Shown here: in pieces, positions 25,469 to 33,869 of the stretch
How positions within the stretch are numbered: the stretch's first letter is position 1
Layout of the letters: each line of letters opens with the position of its first letter
From: Acinetobacter sp. ANC 4178
GTDB taxonomy: Bacteria > Pseudomonadota > Gammaproteobacteria > Pseudomonadales > Moraxellaceae
DNA: 64,000 bases
NCBI RefSeq assembly: GCF_004331175.1
Contig: NZ_SJOD01000002.1
Location: 62,001 to 126,000, forward strand
Reading direction: 5' to 3'
The notes under the pieces: model-generated
What the model was told of the DNA's origin: nothing
The model's input: only the letters and a program-made list of their open reading frames with translations
Databases searched by the model: none
Program-made: the position numbers and the translations under genes

Positions 25469-25908
25469 TTTGTCTAAATTTCTAGCCAAGTCCATTGGTA
25501 GTGAATTGACCTTCTCTTTCTCTCAGATTATGATTCTCTTGCTGGCCTACATTGCCAGTCGGTTTTAGCAGACCGTTTCATACAGCGCATCAGGATATAT
25601 TCGTCTGAGTATTCCCTATGCGTAAAACCTTCTCGTCCCCCTTTGCGGTAGAACGGGAGGGGGACGCGTCCGCGCGTGCTGGTTCTGTATGTCCAGTCTG
25701 CTAACCCCTTTTCGTTCTGCCACCATTATTTAGCAGTAATTGGGCAGAGCTTCCATTGTACATACAGGAATCTTTACCATGAACTACCATAACCTTTCAT
25801 TCCCCACCCTCACTGCGTCTCATCAGCATTTCTCTTTAACCCTCAATAATCTTTGAACAATTAGCACTCTAATTCTTCTTTATTATTAAAATGATCATGG
25901 GGTTAAAA

Positions 25909-26214
25909 ATGAAAGCAATCAAACTACTGGCTATTGCAGCACTCTTTTCTACATCCAGTATTTATGCAGCGACCATCACCACTAAAGTCACTAGCAAACT
26001 TGAATGGAGTGAAGAAGGCGCTTACTTCTCTTCAAGTAAAGGCGATATTTCTATCTATACGATTGGTATCTCTACCAAACAATTCCAAAGCCTGAATGCC
26101 ATTAAAAAAGGCGATTGCGTCCTAATCACTGCGGGCGAAAGCAAATTGGAAAAGTATCAAGGTACGATTTCAATTATGGATTTTAAGAGCATTAAGAAAG
26201 TCGCTTGTAAATAA
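25909..26214 (+). CDS. Small secreted protein of unknown function
   Basis: The protein has about 101 aa. The signal peptide MKAIKLLAIAALFSTSSIYA is followed by a small soluble domain rich in beta strands, with two Cys (KKGDCV and the C-terminal VACK) that may form a disulfide. ATG 25909 is preferred over 25891 because the signal peptide starts there. It is one of two adjacent rightward genes for exported proteins in the element. Confidence 0.6.
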   Translation: MKAIKLLAIAALFSTSSIYAATITTKVTSKLEWSEEGAYFSSSKGDISIYTIGISTKQFQSLNAIKKGDCVLITAGESKLEKYQGTISIMDFKSIKKVACK

Positions 26215-26359
26215 AGCATAAAAACTCACTTCGCTTTTTAGTTATGGTTAAGCCAGTGTCTTCATGCTTAAAGATCAGTATCTAAGTGATCAGATCACCA
26301 TTACAGCCCATTGGCTTTAATTATTGCTAAAAAAATAATGAATGACGACGGAATTGAAT

Positions 26360-26710
26360 ATGAAAAAATTAAACCTATGCCTCATCTTATCATTTGGCTT
26401 ACTCTCTACCTTCCCTGTACTTGCCCAAGCAAAAGAAGCCACCTGTCAAATTGATGAAAGTGGCCAAACCCGTTACAAAGGCAAATGTAATTTTCAGCCT
26501 CAAGGCGGCGGCAGCTTTTATATCAGCCATCCCAACATCACTAAAAAATTAAAAGTTGAAGGACTGATGGTGATCATTGAAGGTAAAAATCAGGCAGTGG
26601 TCCAAGCAACCAATTTAGGCGGTGGTGGTTCGATGTGGGGGGAAGCTGTACGCTCTCAAAAGCAAAAGGCCTGTTGGGTCGGTAGTGACTTCAAAGTCTG
26701 TGCTTGGTAA
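26360..26710 (+). CDS. Small secreted Cys-containing protein of unknown function
   Basis: The protein has about 116 aa. The signal peptide MKKLNLCLILSFGLLSTFPV ends near AQA. The mature part has four Cys (ATCQI, KGKCNF, KACWVG and KVCAW) and Gly-rich stretches. The start at 26360 has GGAA six to seven bases upstream; the frame is open to 26342. It is followed by a strong terminator. No family was recognised. Confidence 0.6.
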   Translation: MKKLNLCLILSFGLLSTFPVLAQAKEATCQIDESGQTRYKGKCNFQPQGGGSFYISHPNITKKLKVEGLMVIIEGKNQAVVQATNLGGGGSMWGEAVRSQKQKACWVGSDFKVCAW

Positions 26711-26764
26711 TCACTCAACATAAGTAAGCTACCAACAATGACTGAATAACAATAAAGCTAAAAA

Positions 26765-26798
26765 AATAAGGGAAAACATTTTCCCTTATTTTATTTTG
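26765..26798 (+). terminator. Rho-independent terminator after the secreted-protein gene
   Basis: AATAAGGGAAAA and TTTTCCCTTATT (26765-26776, 26779-26790) are followed by TTATTTT. Confidence 0.8.
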
Positions 26799-26865
26799 GA
26801 AATGACAAAGGATTCTTTTAAAGTTTAAAGAAATTCAATGTCTCCCCTATCTCACATATCAATTA

Positions 26866-27132
26866 CTACTGAAAATTACGCTGACAGTTATGACAATGAA
26901 AGAATGCCACAGGCTGTTGTGGCTTCGGCTGCTGCATGAAACTATCAATCACCCCGCCAATCACTGCACCAGCAAGTCCCCCTAACAGAGGTGAAAATGG
27001 AGAAGGAAAGCTTTTAGCTAGGCTTGCCCCAATTCCAGCACCTGCCATAGAAGAAAAATTATTAGAACCCTCTGACTGAGCTGTTTCACGACTGACGTTT
27101 TCAGAATAGCAATAAGGACACGTAATATTCAT
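26866..27132 (-). CDS. Zinc-ribbon protein split by a glycine-zipper segment
   Basis: The 88-aa protein has CPYC at residues 5-8 and CHNC near the C-terminus (FHCHNCQRNF). Between them lies a Gly-rich hydrophobic stretch (MAGAGIGASLAKS, LLGGLAGAVIGGVI) typical of glycine zippers. The two knuckles could close one zinc ribbon around a membrane-interacting hairpin. AAAGG precedes the start. The function is unknown, and it lies just after the HUH-type gene. Confidence 0.6.
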   Translation of the reverse strand: MNITCPYCYSENVSRETAQSEGSNNFSSMAGAGIGASLAKSFPSPFSPLLGGLAGAVIGGVIDSFMQQPKPQQPVAFFHCHNCQRNFQ

Positions 27133-27151
27133 AAGATATACCTTTTAAATG

Positions 27152-27180
27152 AAAAAAGGCTTACCAACTGATAAGCCTTT
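27152..27180 (-). terminator. Terminator after the Gp2-like gene
   Basis: AAAGGCTTA and TAAGCCTTT (27155-27163, 27172-27180) are followed on the minus strand by a T run. Confidence 0.75.
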
Positions 27181-27205
27181 GAATGTGTAAATCAACATTC
27201 ACTGT

Positions 27206-27243
27206 TCATGTAGATGATGTATATCTGTAATTATTTTGAATCC
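27206..27243. repeat. 38-bp element repeat, copy 2
   Basis: This second copy of the repeat at 25431-25468 lies between the stop of the Gp2-like gene and its terminator. Confidence 0.8.
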
Positions 27244-27263
27244 ATGACTCTGTACTTCCCTAA

Positions 27264-28118
27264 TTAGCGAATATGCAATTGTCCTTTACCAAATTCCCTC
27301 ATTCTTGGTAACTTGCCTCTTAAGTACTGGTCATCCTTCTCAGGTTTGGCTAAATAGCTAATTACTGTATGTGCATTCTGAACCTCACGCTGATTTGCTC
27401 GATGAATCATCCCAATACCTAAAGTCCCTTTCTCCTGAAAGTTGCGCTTATACTTACTTTGATTACAATTGAAAAACGTATCATCCTTACTGGCAATATT
27501 CTCCAGCCATAATTCACCAATTTCCATTCCAAGATAACCATCATTACAGCGTAAAGTACCGTTATAGATGATGAGCAAATGACAATGATAGTTTCTGGAT
27601 TCACCCCCTTGCTCAAGGCGATAGGCATACCCAACCTGATCTTTAAAGATGGTATCTTTGTTCTGTACCCGACTAATCAGCCTTTCCACATCTTCACTAA
27701 ACCGCTCCACGCTTATATTCTTTTCAGAAGCGTAGTGTAAATCTACTCTTACGAGTAATAGCTTGCGGTGCCGTTCTACAAGCCCATCAAAGTACGCTTC
27801 AAGATTCTGCCGATTACGTTGATTGTTGCGTTTAAAGTTCCGAATAAACTCTTTGTGTGCATCCTTAAGCTCCGACTGGAATTCTTGAAATGCGGTATTA
27901 CTATAAAAAATCTCTTCATCCCTGCGTCTGATTCGTTCAGGCAGCAAATCAAAATAAGCCTGAATAAGCGGAGCGTATCGTCGGTAAGACATATAAATGG
28001 CTCTGGCTTCACGCATCAGTTCTGCATGATCAGATGCAAAGTCTCTCCAGCAATATTGTTTTTCAATCACCCTGTTCATCAGATTTTCAATTGTGAGTAA
28101 GGTTTGTGGTTCGTTCAT
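27264..28118 (-). CDS. Inovirus Gp2/YagK-YfjJ family HUH-type protein
   Basis: The protein has about 284 aa. A central strand pair carries an HUH-like motif in NYH181-C-H183-LLIIYNG (numbering from 28127). It is preceded by a basic helix (KRNNQRNRQN), and a Tyr/Lys pair follows in VISYLAKPEK. These match the family that contains filamentous-phage Gp2 and the E. coli prophage proteins YagK and YfjJ, thought to act in replication or mobilisation. ATG 28118 is preferred because AGGATG lies in front of it; the ATG at 28127 overlaps that ribosome site. Confidence 0.75.
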   Translation of the reverse strand: MNEPQTLLTIENLMNRVIEKQYCWRDFASDHAELMREARAIYMSYRRYAPLIQAYFDLLPERIRRRDEEIFYSNTAFQEFQSELKDAHKEFIRNFKRNNQRNRQNLEAYFDGLVERHRKLLLVRVDLHYASEKNISVERFSEDVERLISRVQNKDTIFKDQVGYAYRLEQGGESRNYHCHLLIIYNGTLRCNDGYLGMEIGELWLENIASKDDTFFNCNQSKYKRNFQEKGTLGIGMIHRANQREVQNAHTVISYLAKPEKDDQYLRGKLPRMREFGKGQLHIR

Positions 28119-28206
28119 TGAGATCATCCTATGGTTAATTCCATAGGAGTGACGGATCTGTATTTTTTACCCTGAAGTAGTAGGGTTGTTTTTTCTCAAT
28201 AAAACA

Positions 28207-28232
28207 CCTTCATCATTTGGGGATGATGAAGG
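28207..28232 (-). terminator. Hairpin downstream of the 814-aa gene
   Basis: CCTTCATCAT and ATGATGAAGG form a perfect 10-bp stem with a 6-base loop. The minus-strand tail is TGTTTTATT. It lies about 180 bp after the 814-aa gene and 80 bp before the Gp2-like start. Confidence 0.6.
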
Positions 28233-28409
28233 TTAATAAGTTGTTTAAGTATTTAATAAATAATATATATTATCCTAGCGACTCCCCAACATGTTTTATC
28301 CTTGGACGCTTCGATGAAACAACTATTTCTACTTCTATAGCAAACAGGGAAAATCTTACGAATTCCCCTGTTTTTACAGAGAAAAGTGAAGCGTAAGTTA
28401 AGTACAAGC

Positions 28410-30854
28410 TTAGTCCTTGATTTCAGCAACTGGTTTAAAAATCGGTGCTGGTATAGCCTTGCTTTGTTCCTTCTGAGGTAATCTTCCTTTAAGCATTAAA
28501 TTCAAACCTACATCACGACCTTCAATTGGTGGTCGCTTCAAAAGACTATAACTTGCATAAAATTCCGAGAATGTTTTAATAAACCTAGATCTTTGTTTTT
28601 TATCGCTATAGCTGCATAAAGAGCAATCTTCCCAATGATTCATGTTTTCATTAATCAATGGCAATCTAATTGATTTAAGATGCAACTTTTTGAAAAAATC
28701 ATCATAATTAATATTCTGGGCACTTCCTGTTTGATTTTCATTTAGCTTCCTTTTTTCAAGCTTACGAATCAATTGAGATTTGGTTTCATCAGTTAGATAA
28801 TTTTTCCAACACTCATTAATCTTATCAACCGTATCCACTTCAAAATCACATTTATTTTCAGATGCAAAAATCAGAGTAACGTCTATGGATGGTACATTCA
28901 GCGATACATATGCCCCTACGTATGCTACAAGTTGTTTCCCAATACTCTTAGGTTTTCTTTTAATATCCTTTACGAATGCTGTCCATATTTCACTAAAAGC
29001 TGTAATGACTAAAGCTTCTGACACATTTTTTATTTCAATTTCACATGTCATCTTGAATCTATAGACATTAACATCTTGCTTAAACTGATGAAGCAGATAC
29101 TGTTTTATGGATTCAGTGTTTTTTTGCCTATTTGCAACCCCTTTTGCAAGCTCTTTAGCAAGATCATTTTTATGTATTTTCTCCTTTAAACCATTAATAT
29201 ATTTATGTAATTCCCTATAAAAATCTAATGAAAAAACACTATAACTCGACAAGTAAACAACATCTCGATTCTTTTTATAATCATTCAAAAGGAAGTTCAA
29301 ACTCGGGCTAGATGTACCTTTGATAATACTAGTTAAATGTTCTGCATTATTTCCACTTAAGTCATGATCAAGCAATTGAATAATTGTCAACTTCTCAATC
29401 AACGATAGATGACGGCTTGGCGATTGAACAATATGTTCAAGTTCCGCATCCACAGTACTTAATGGTGGAATATCTATTTGTTTTAAGTACTGAATAAACA
29501 ACTCTTGTCTTTGAAGCAGCTCGCTTGTATTTGATTCAAATTTTAAAAAATGCTTTTGCTCGCCATAAATATGACAAAGCCCAACATATTCTTTCTTGTG
29601 ATCAAGCTTAGAGATAGCCTTTTCCCAAAGCTTATTACCAACAAACTCCCTATACAGCGAATTAAGACTGACATCTTTAACCTGTGCCTGATTAATTTCA
29701 GGTCTATATTCAAGTTCAGTTTCTTTTATTTCCCTAAAAATGGCTGAAATTCGATACCCTAGCTCATAAGGATCAAATGACAAACCTCTGAATCGACAGT
29801 GCTCTGAAACAATGAATCGTTTAAAGTGTGTGAATAGATATAAATACCAATAGTTAAAATCTTCTAATTGTTTCTTTGATCTATATCCCAATACATCAGT
29901 AACATGCTTTTGTTTGAACCGATGTTTTATACGCTCATTCAAGCTATCGACTTGGATATCATAATCGTTACGCTGACTGGAATTTTTTCGCTTGTTCAAT
30001 AAGCTATTGAAAATATCCCACATCTGCTTAGCAAGAAGTTTAGAGTCGTGCTCCCCTTCATTTTTTAAAACTAACACTATATGCAAATTTATACATTCAT
30101 TTACCCCCATGAAAGTATTAACGAAATCAGCATATACATTAAATGTCGGAACAATATTCGAATAGAATTCCCTTATAGCCCTTTCCACATACTCAATATC
30201 ATCCTTATCCCATGTGAAATCAGATGCCTCCCTCCAAGAAAAAGAATTAGGGTGGATTTTGATCATTAAATTTAAAACATAAACTTTTTTAGCCTTCTTA
30301 ACAACTTTATCAAATATTTTTGCAAGCCCAATATGCTGCTCATTACAGTCCTCTAAATTACGCTTGATTCCCTCCTGATACGATCCACACAAATCCCGAT
30401 ACTTCGCAATACAGTCAAAAATCTGTTTTAGAGGAAGATCAGATCGAGTCCAGTCGTAATCACGCTTATAAAACTCAGGGAAATCATCCCTAACCAATTG
30501 GATAAATAACCCCATACGAGTACTAAAAAAAGTGTCTATATTTTTAGCAAACTCAATTAACTCCTCATCCAAGCGTAATAAGTTCAAAAAATGAATGATC
30601 TCTTTCTGCGTTTCATAATCACTATCAAGATATGCCACCTCCGTTGAAATTATATTATCTTCAATTTTATTCAATCCACTATCTACATTCTCAAGCATAC
30701 GTATCGTTTCATAGAAGACACCACTACGTATTTTTTTACCTGACCGTCTGAGATCATTTATTGAATCACTATACATACAGACTTTTAGATAATTGAACAC
30801 ATCTCTATCATTCACTATCACTGCTTGTTTAGTTGCCATGCTCACACTCATCAA
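28410..30854 (-). CDS. Large unknown protein with possible degenerate Gp2-like modules
   Basis: About 814 aa, mostly helical and charged. No known family was recognised. Two places look like the core of the Gp2 fold. One is VYVLNLMIKIHPN followed by CINLHIVLVLKNEG. The other is VYRFKMTCEIEI followed by SIDVTLIFASEN. In each, paired strands precede an acidic segment and a W-containing helix (QMWDIF, ECWKNYL). The HUH histidines are reduced or absent. A late CSLC pair (about residue 745) may bind metal. The frame opens at TTG 30854, with ATG at 30851 and 30839 more likely. Confidence 0.5.
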   Translation of the reverse strand: MMSVSMATKQAVIVNDRDVFNYLKVCMYSDSINDLRRSGKKIRSGVFYETIRMLENVDSGLNKIEDNIISTEVAYLDSDYETQKEIIHFLNLLRLDEELIEFAKNIDTFFSTRMGLFIQLVRDDFPEFYKRDYDWTRSDLPLKQIFDCIAKYRDLCGSYQEGIKRNLEDCNEQHIGLAKIFDKVVKKAKKVYVLNLMIKIHPNSFSWREASDFTWDKDDIEYVERAIREFYSNIVPTFNVYADFVNTFMGVNECINLHIVLVLKNEGEHDSKLLAKQMWDIFNSLLNKRKNSSQRNDYDIQVDSLNERIKHRFKQKHVTDVLGYRSKKQLEDFNYWYLYLFTHFKRFIVSEHCRFRGLSFDPYELGYRISAIFREIKETELEYRPEINQAQVKDVSLNSLYREFVGNKLWEKAISKLDHKKEYVGLCHIYGEQKHFLKFESNTSELLQRQELFIQYLKQIDIPPLSTVDAELEHIVQSPSRHLSLIEKLTIIQLLDHDLSGNNAEHLTSIIKGTSSPSLNFLLNDYKKNRDVVYLSSYSVFSLDFYRELHKYINGLKEKIHKNDLAKELAKGVANRQKNTESIKQYLLHQFKQDVNVYRFKMTCEIEIKNVSEALVITAFSEIWTAFVKDIKRKPKSIGKQLVAYVGAYVSLNVPSIDVTLIFASENKCDFEVDTVDKINECWKNYLTDETKSQLIRKLEKRKLNENQTGSAQNINYDDFFKKLHLKSIRLPLINENMNHWEDCSLCSYSDKKQRSRFIKTFSEFYASYSLLKRPPIEGRDVGLNLMLKGRLPQKEQSKAIPAPIFKPVAEIKD

Positions 30855-31152
30855 ATAACAATTCTGAAACCTCTAAATAGAGTATATAGTTAGCAATATG
30901 TCCATTTTTGCAACTATCTTGAAAGTCAAAACCAAGCTAATAGCAGTCTAGGAGTTACAAAATTCAATATTACCTATCTACTATTCCAAGCTATAAATTA
31001 CTACTATTCCAAGATACTTTCCTCTTATTCTTGCTACTAATTCAAAAAATAGGCATAAAAAACCACCTAGAATGGTGGATTTAGATCAACAGATTTCTTT
31101 TTTACTAAGCCAGTAACTTTATAACCACTTCTTTTTTAGACACAGACTCCTT
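30855..31152. other. Intergenic region with a terminator
   Basis: No gene is visible. It holds the terminator of the 330-aa gene at its right side and presumably the promoter of the 814-aa gene near 30870-30960. Confidence 0.5.
31057..31078 (-). terminator. Terminator of the 330-aa gene
   Basis: CCACC and GGTGG (31063-31067, 31074-31078) enclose a 6-base loop, followed on the minus strand by six T. Confidence 0.75.
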
Positions 31153-32136
31153 TCAACTGACAATCACCTTCCTCATAATTTCCTGATTACTTACTAAACA
31201 ATTAATTAGCGACAATTCAATATCACTATTAAATAAAATTTCCCGTCCTAGACTCTCAAAGGGGTAACCCTGTTTTTTAGCGAGAATGTATTTAGAGATT
31301 TTTATTTCTAAGGGCTGTAATTCTTCGACTAATTTACACTGCCTTTCCTCAGCATATTTCAAAGTCTCATCATCCTGACGACTTTGTATTTTTTTAGCAT
31401 TTCTAACCTTAATGTTGACTATTATCCGTTCAATCTCTTCTTTTTCTTGAGAGACAATCCGCTTTCTTTCTTCCAGCTTTTCTAATTTCTTTTCAATATA
31501 TTGCCCATCAACTTCCGCAAATTTATCAATCACGTCAACATATACATGCCGCACTGCCATGCTAGGACTGATCCATTTACCATGCTTATCCGCATATTCA
31601 ATTAGAGTCTCAAAAAAAATTTTATGCTTAACTCCATGGCGCTGCTTAATCGCAGTATATCCTTGGATTTTATTTCTCAATTCTGCAGAAACAAGCAAGC
31701 TATAACGTACACTTTGTTTTGATGTAATCATATCAATCAAAGTCTCTAGACTTGATCTATAGCCCTGCTGAAGAGTATGAGCATCTAAATTATTATAATC
31801 CTCAATTAACTGATCAACTTGATTGATGAGTATTACAGTTTTTCTTGCAGTAAATATTGGATTGAAACTCAGGAGCTCTTCATCAGCATCCCATGGAGTA
31901 TTTTGCCATAAAAGATCATTTAAGCTTTGATCGCCAAATTCTTCTAACCTTCTTAATAGTTGTTGTTTTTCAGAAAAACATAAATTTAAGCTATGTAAAT
32001 TTTCTGAGTTTTCAGCTGCTTTTGAAGCTCGAAAGTCCTTCATAAACTTTTGAAACTTACAGCTCTCAATGGCTTGAAGATATAGCCCATCACTTAAAAC
32101 TCTTATGTCTTCAATTTTTATTTTCTTCATTGCCAT
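31153..32136 (-). CDS. Unknown protein with C-terminal coiled coil
   Basis: The protein has about 327 aa. The N-terminal two thirds are helical with no recognised motif. Residues 215-290 are a Lys/Glu-rich coiled coil (KKLEKLEERKRIVSQEKEEI). It is divergent from the PrtN-like gene, a position often taken by a regulator or replication protein in dusA elements. The frame extends to a TTG at 32145, but ATG 32136 is preferred. Confidence 0.5.
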   Translation of the reverse strand: MAMKKIKIEDIRVLSDGLYLQAIESCKFQKFMKDFRASKAAENSENLHSLNLCFSEKQQLLRRLEEFGDQSLNDLLWQNTPWDADEELLSFNPIFTARKTVILINQVDQLIEDYNNLDAHTLQQGYRSSLETLIDMITSKQSVRYSLLVSAELRNKIQGYTAIKQRHGVKHKIFFETLIEYADKHGKWISPSMAVRHVYVDVIDKFAEVDGQYIEKKLEKLEERKRIVSQEKEEIERIIVNIKVRNAKKIQSRQDDETLKYAEERQCKLVEELQPLEIKISKYILAKKQGYPFESLGREILFNSDIELSLINCLVSNQEIMRKVIVS

Positions 32137-32330
32137 AAAACTCAATAAGATAGATGAATTTTAATATTTATTTTTTTACTTTCCTAGACCTATTAATTTT
32201 CACTATCGACATACTTAAACTAAAAACATCTAATCAAGAGATATGATACTTAAAGGATCTGGAACTTATGGCAAAACTGAAATTTATATTTACATACACT
32301 TCACACAATGTATTAATCAAGGAGTAAAAC

Positions 32331-32603
32331 ATGGTTGCTTTTCAATTAAATACTCTTGATTATCTATTTATGCGATATCGCTCTATGACAGTTGACTTAT
32401 TATCAATCGTTTCTGACTACTATCCACATTTAAGTAAAGCTGAGGCTCTAAGAAAAGCAAATAATCAAGAATTTCCTTTCTCCGTGTTTAAAATTGATCA
32501 AAGTAAACGTGCACCATTTTTGGTACACGTAAAAGACCTAGCAGATATTTTAGATAAACAGTACTCAGAAGCTTCAAAAGATTTTGCTACGTTTCATCGA
32601 TGA
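32331..32603 (+). CDS. Pyocin activator PrtN-like transcriptional regulator
   Basis: This 90-aa protein has the PrtN layout: YLFMRYRSMTVDLLSIVSDYYPHL, then SKAEALRKANNQEFPFSVFKI and RAPFLVHVKDLADILDKQ. The middle forms a small helix-turn-helix similar to AlpA-type excision and activation factors. AAGGAG sits six bases before the ATG. Its 3' end overlaps the integrase 3' end by 17 bp. It may activate element genes or assist excision. Confidence 0.75.
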   Translation: MVAFQLNTLDYLFMRYRSMTVDLLSIVSDYYPHLSKAEALRKANNQEFPFSVFKIDQSKRAPFLVHVKDLADILDKQYSEASKDFATFHR

Positions 32604-33735
32604 GACGTAGTGCCTCCTCCAATTGCATAATATTCCTTCTTGCTTTCACTGACACATAGCGTTGTAAACTGCTCCAAGAATCATGCAGACTTACTTTCTG
32701 AATTTCTGGAATGGTAAAGCTCTGTTCTGCTAAGCGAGTGCAGCCTTCATGTCTCAAGTCATGAAAACGTAAATCATCAATACCCAATAATTTACAAGCT
32801 TCTCTGAACTCTTTCCCCAAGCTTTTAGGATTCAATGGCAGTAGTAAGTTTTCATCATGCCCAAGCTTCAACATCCGTTCACGAACTTCTGAGTGTTTTA
32901 ATCTTTTAATCATTTCCTTACAAGGATCAAGGACATCAAATGATTTATGATTACCTTTGGAGCCATTTGGATTTTTTAGATCATGCACTTTCCAAGTTGA
33001 GTGATGTGAATCATAATCTTGAAGATATAATCGTGTTAATTCAGCTTCACGTCTGCATGAGAAAATAGCAAACCACATAATTAAATGCATTGGATACTTA
33101 GAACCGTAACGGTTTAGCTTCCATCGTTCTGTAAAATATTTCGTTAATGCAATCAATTCACCCGTTGAAGGGAGTCGATCTCTTTTTTGACTTGAGGAAA
33201 TTTGACGTGTTTTTCTTAACTGAGCCGTAGCCTTATCAAAGCCATTTAAATCAATATCCATTTCCCACATAACAGCAGCATGAGAAAGCACACCACGGAT
33301 ATGTAAAAGCTCATGTTGCTGCGTACTAGTCGCAATAGGTTCAAGTTCTAGATGAGGTACTCCTCCCTTCCTTAAAGCAACATGCTCGGCCAAATGTACT
33401 GATTTTATTTTTGTGATAATATTGCGCGCAATTGGTAGCTTCTTAATTAAGAGCAGAGAATAGCGTTTCGTCCTTCCGTACTCGCTCCCGACTTCATCCA
33501 AATATTTATCTATGGCATCTGATAAGGTCAGATCAATCAGCTTTTCTTTGCCAAGCAAAATATCAGGATTTTCTTGAATTTCGACTTCTCGTTTCTTAAC
33601 CCAGTTTTCAGCTAACTTCTTTGAGTGAAATGTTTTACTTTCAGAGAAAGTAGGAAAGCCCTTTCGATTGATTCGAATCGCAGCACGATAGTTAACTTTA
33701 CCATCTGCACCTTTCCTTGCTGTAATTGACCCCAT
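32587..33735 (-). CDS. Tyrosine integrase of the dusA element
   Basis: The 382-aa protein has an N-terminal arm-binding domain (SITARKGADGKVNYRAAIR), a SAM-like core-binding region and a C-terminal catalytic domain. The catalytic residues are R229 (FSCRREAEL), H325-DL-R328-H, H351-DSW and the nucleophile Y360 (LQRYVSV). It reads away from attR, starting 188 bp from the crossover core. Position and sequence type fit integrases that target the 5' end of dusA. Confidence 0.93.
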   Translation of the reverse strand: MGSITARKGADGKVNYRAAIRINRKGFPTFSESKTFHSKKLAENWVKKREVEIQENPDILLGKEKLIDLTLSDAIDKYLDEVGSEYGRTKRYSLLLIKKLPIARNIITKIKSVHLAEHVALRKGGVPHLELEPIATSTQQHELLHIRGVLSHAAVMWEMDIDLNGFDKATAQLRKTRQISSSQKRDRLPSTGELIALTKYFTERWKLNRYGSKYPMHLIMWFAIFSCRREAELTRLYLQDYDSHHSTWKVHDLKNPNGSKGNHKSFDVLDPCKEMIKRLKHSEVRERMLKLGHDENLLLPLNPKSLGKEFREACKLLGIDDLRFHDLRHEGCTRLAEQSFTIPEIQKVSLHDSWSSLQRYVSVKARRNIMQLEEALRLIDET

Positions 33736-33737
33736 AA

Positions 33738-33787
33738 TTTACACCACAACCTGTTTTTTTTGATTATGGTGTAAAATTTGGTGTAAA
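33738..33787. repeat. Putative integrase arm-type sites, right end
   Basis: GGTGTAAA occurs at 33768-33775 and 33780-33787 as direct repeats 12 bp apart, and inverted at 33738-33745 next to the integrase start. The direct pair mirrors the left-end pair at 6795-6813. The inverted copy overlaps the integrase leader, so binding could also repress int. Confidence 0.6.
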
Positions 33788-33869
33788 TGCAAACCGATTA
33801 GCCCACTTAAACACAGGTTAAAACAGATTCTCGCAGGTTGCGGAATATAGATTAAAGGCATGATTTTTA

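Larger units (their letters stand above)
25307..25908. other. Structured non-coding stretch, possible ncRNA or origin
   Basis: No gene on either strand is convincing. A terminator for a leftward transcript lies at 25363-25386, yet no protein gene lies upstream of it. Several inverted repeats cluster between 25634 and 25767: CGTCCCCC/GGGGGACG (25634-25641, 25659-25666), CTGTATGT/ACATACAG (25685-25692, 25760-25767) and CTGCTAA/TTAGCAG (25698-25704, 25730-25736). The GC-rich core stands out in an AT-rich element. It could be a leftward structured RNA or a replication origin for the HUH protein. Confidence 0.45.
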
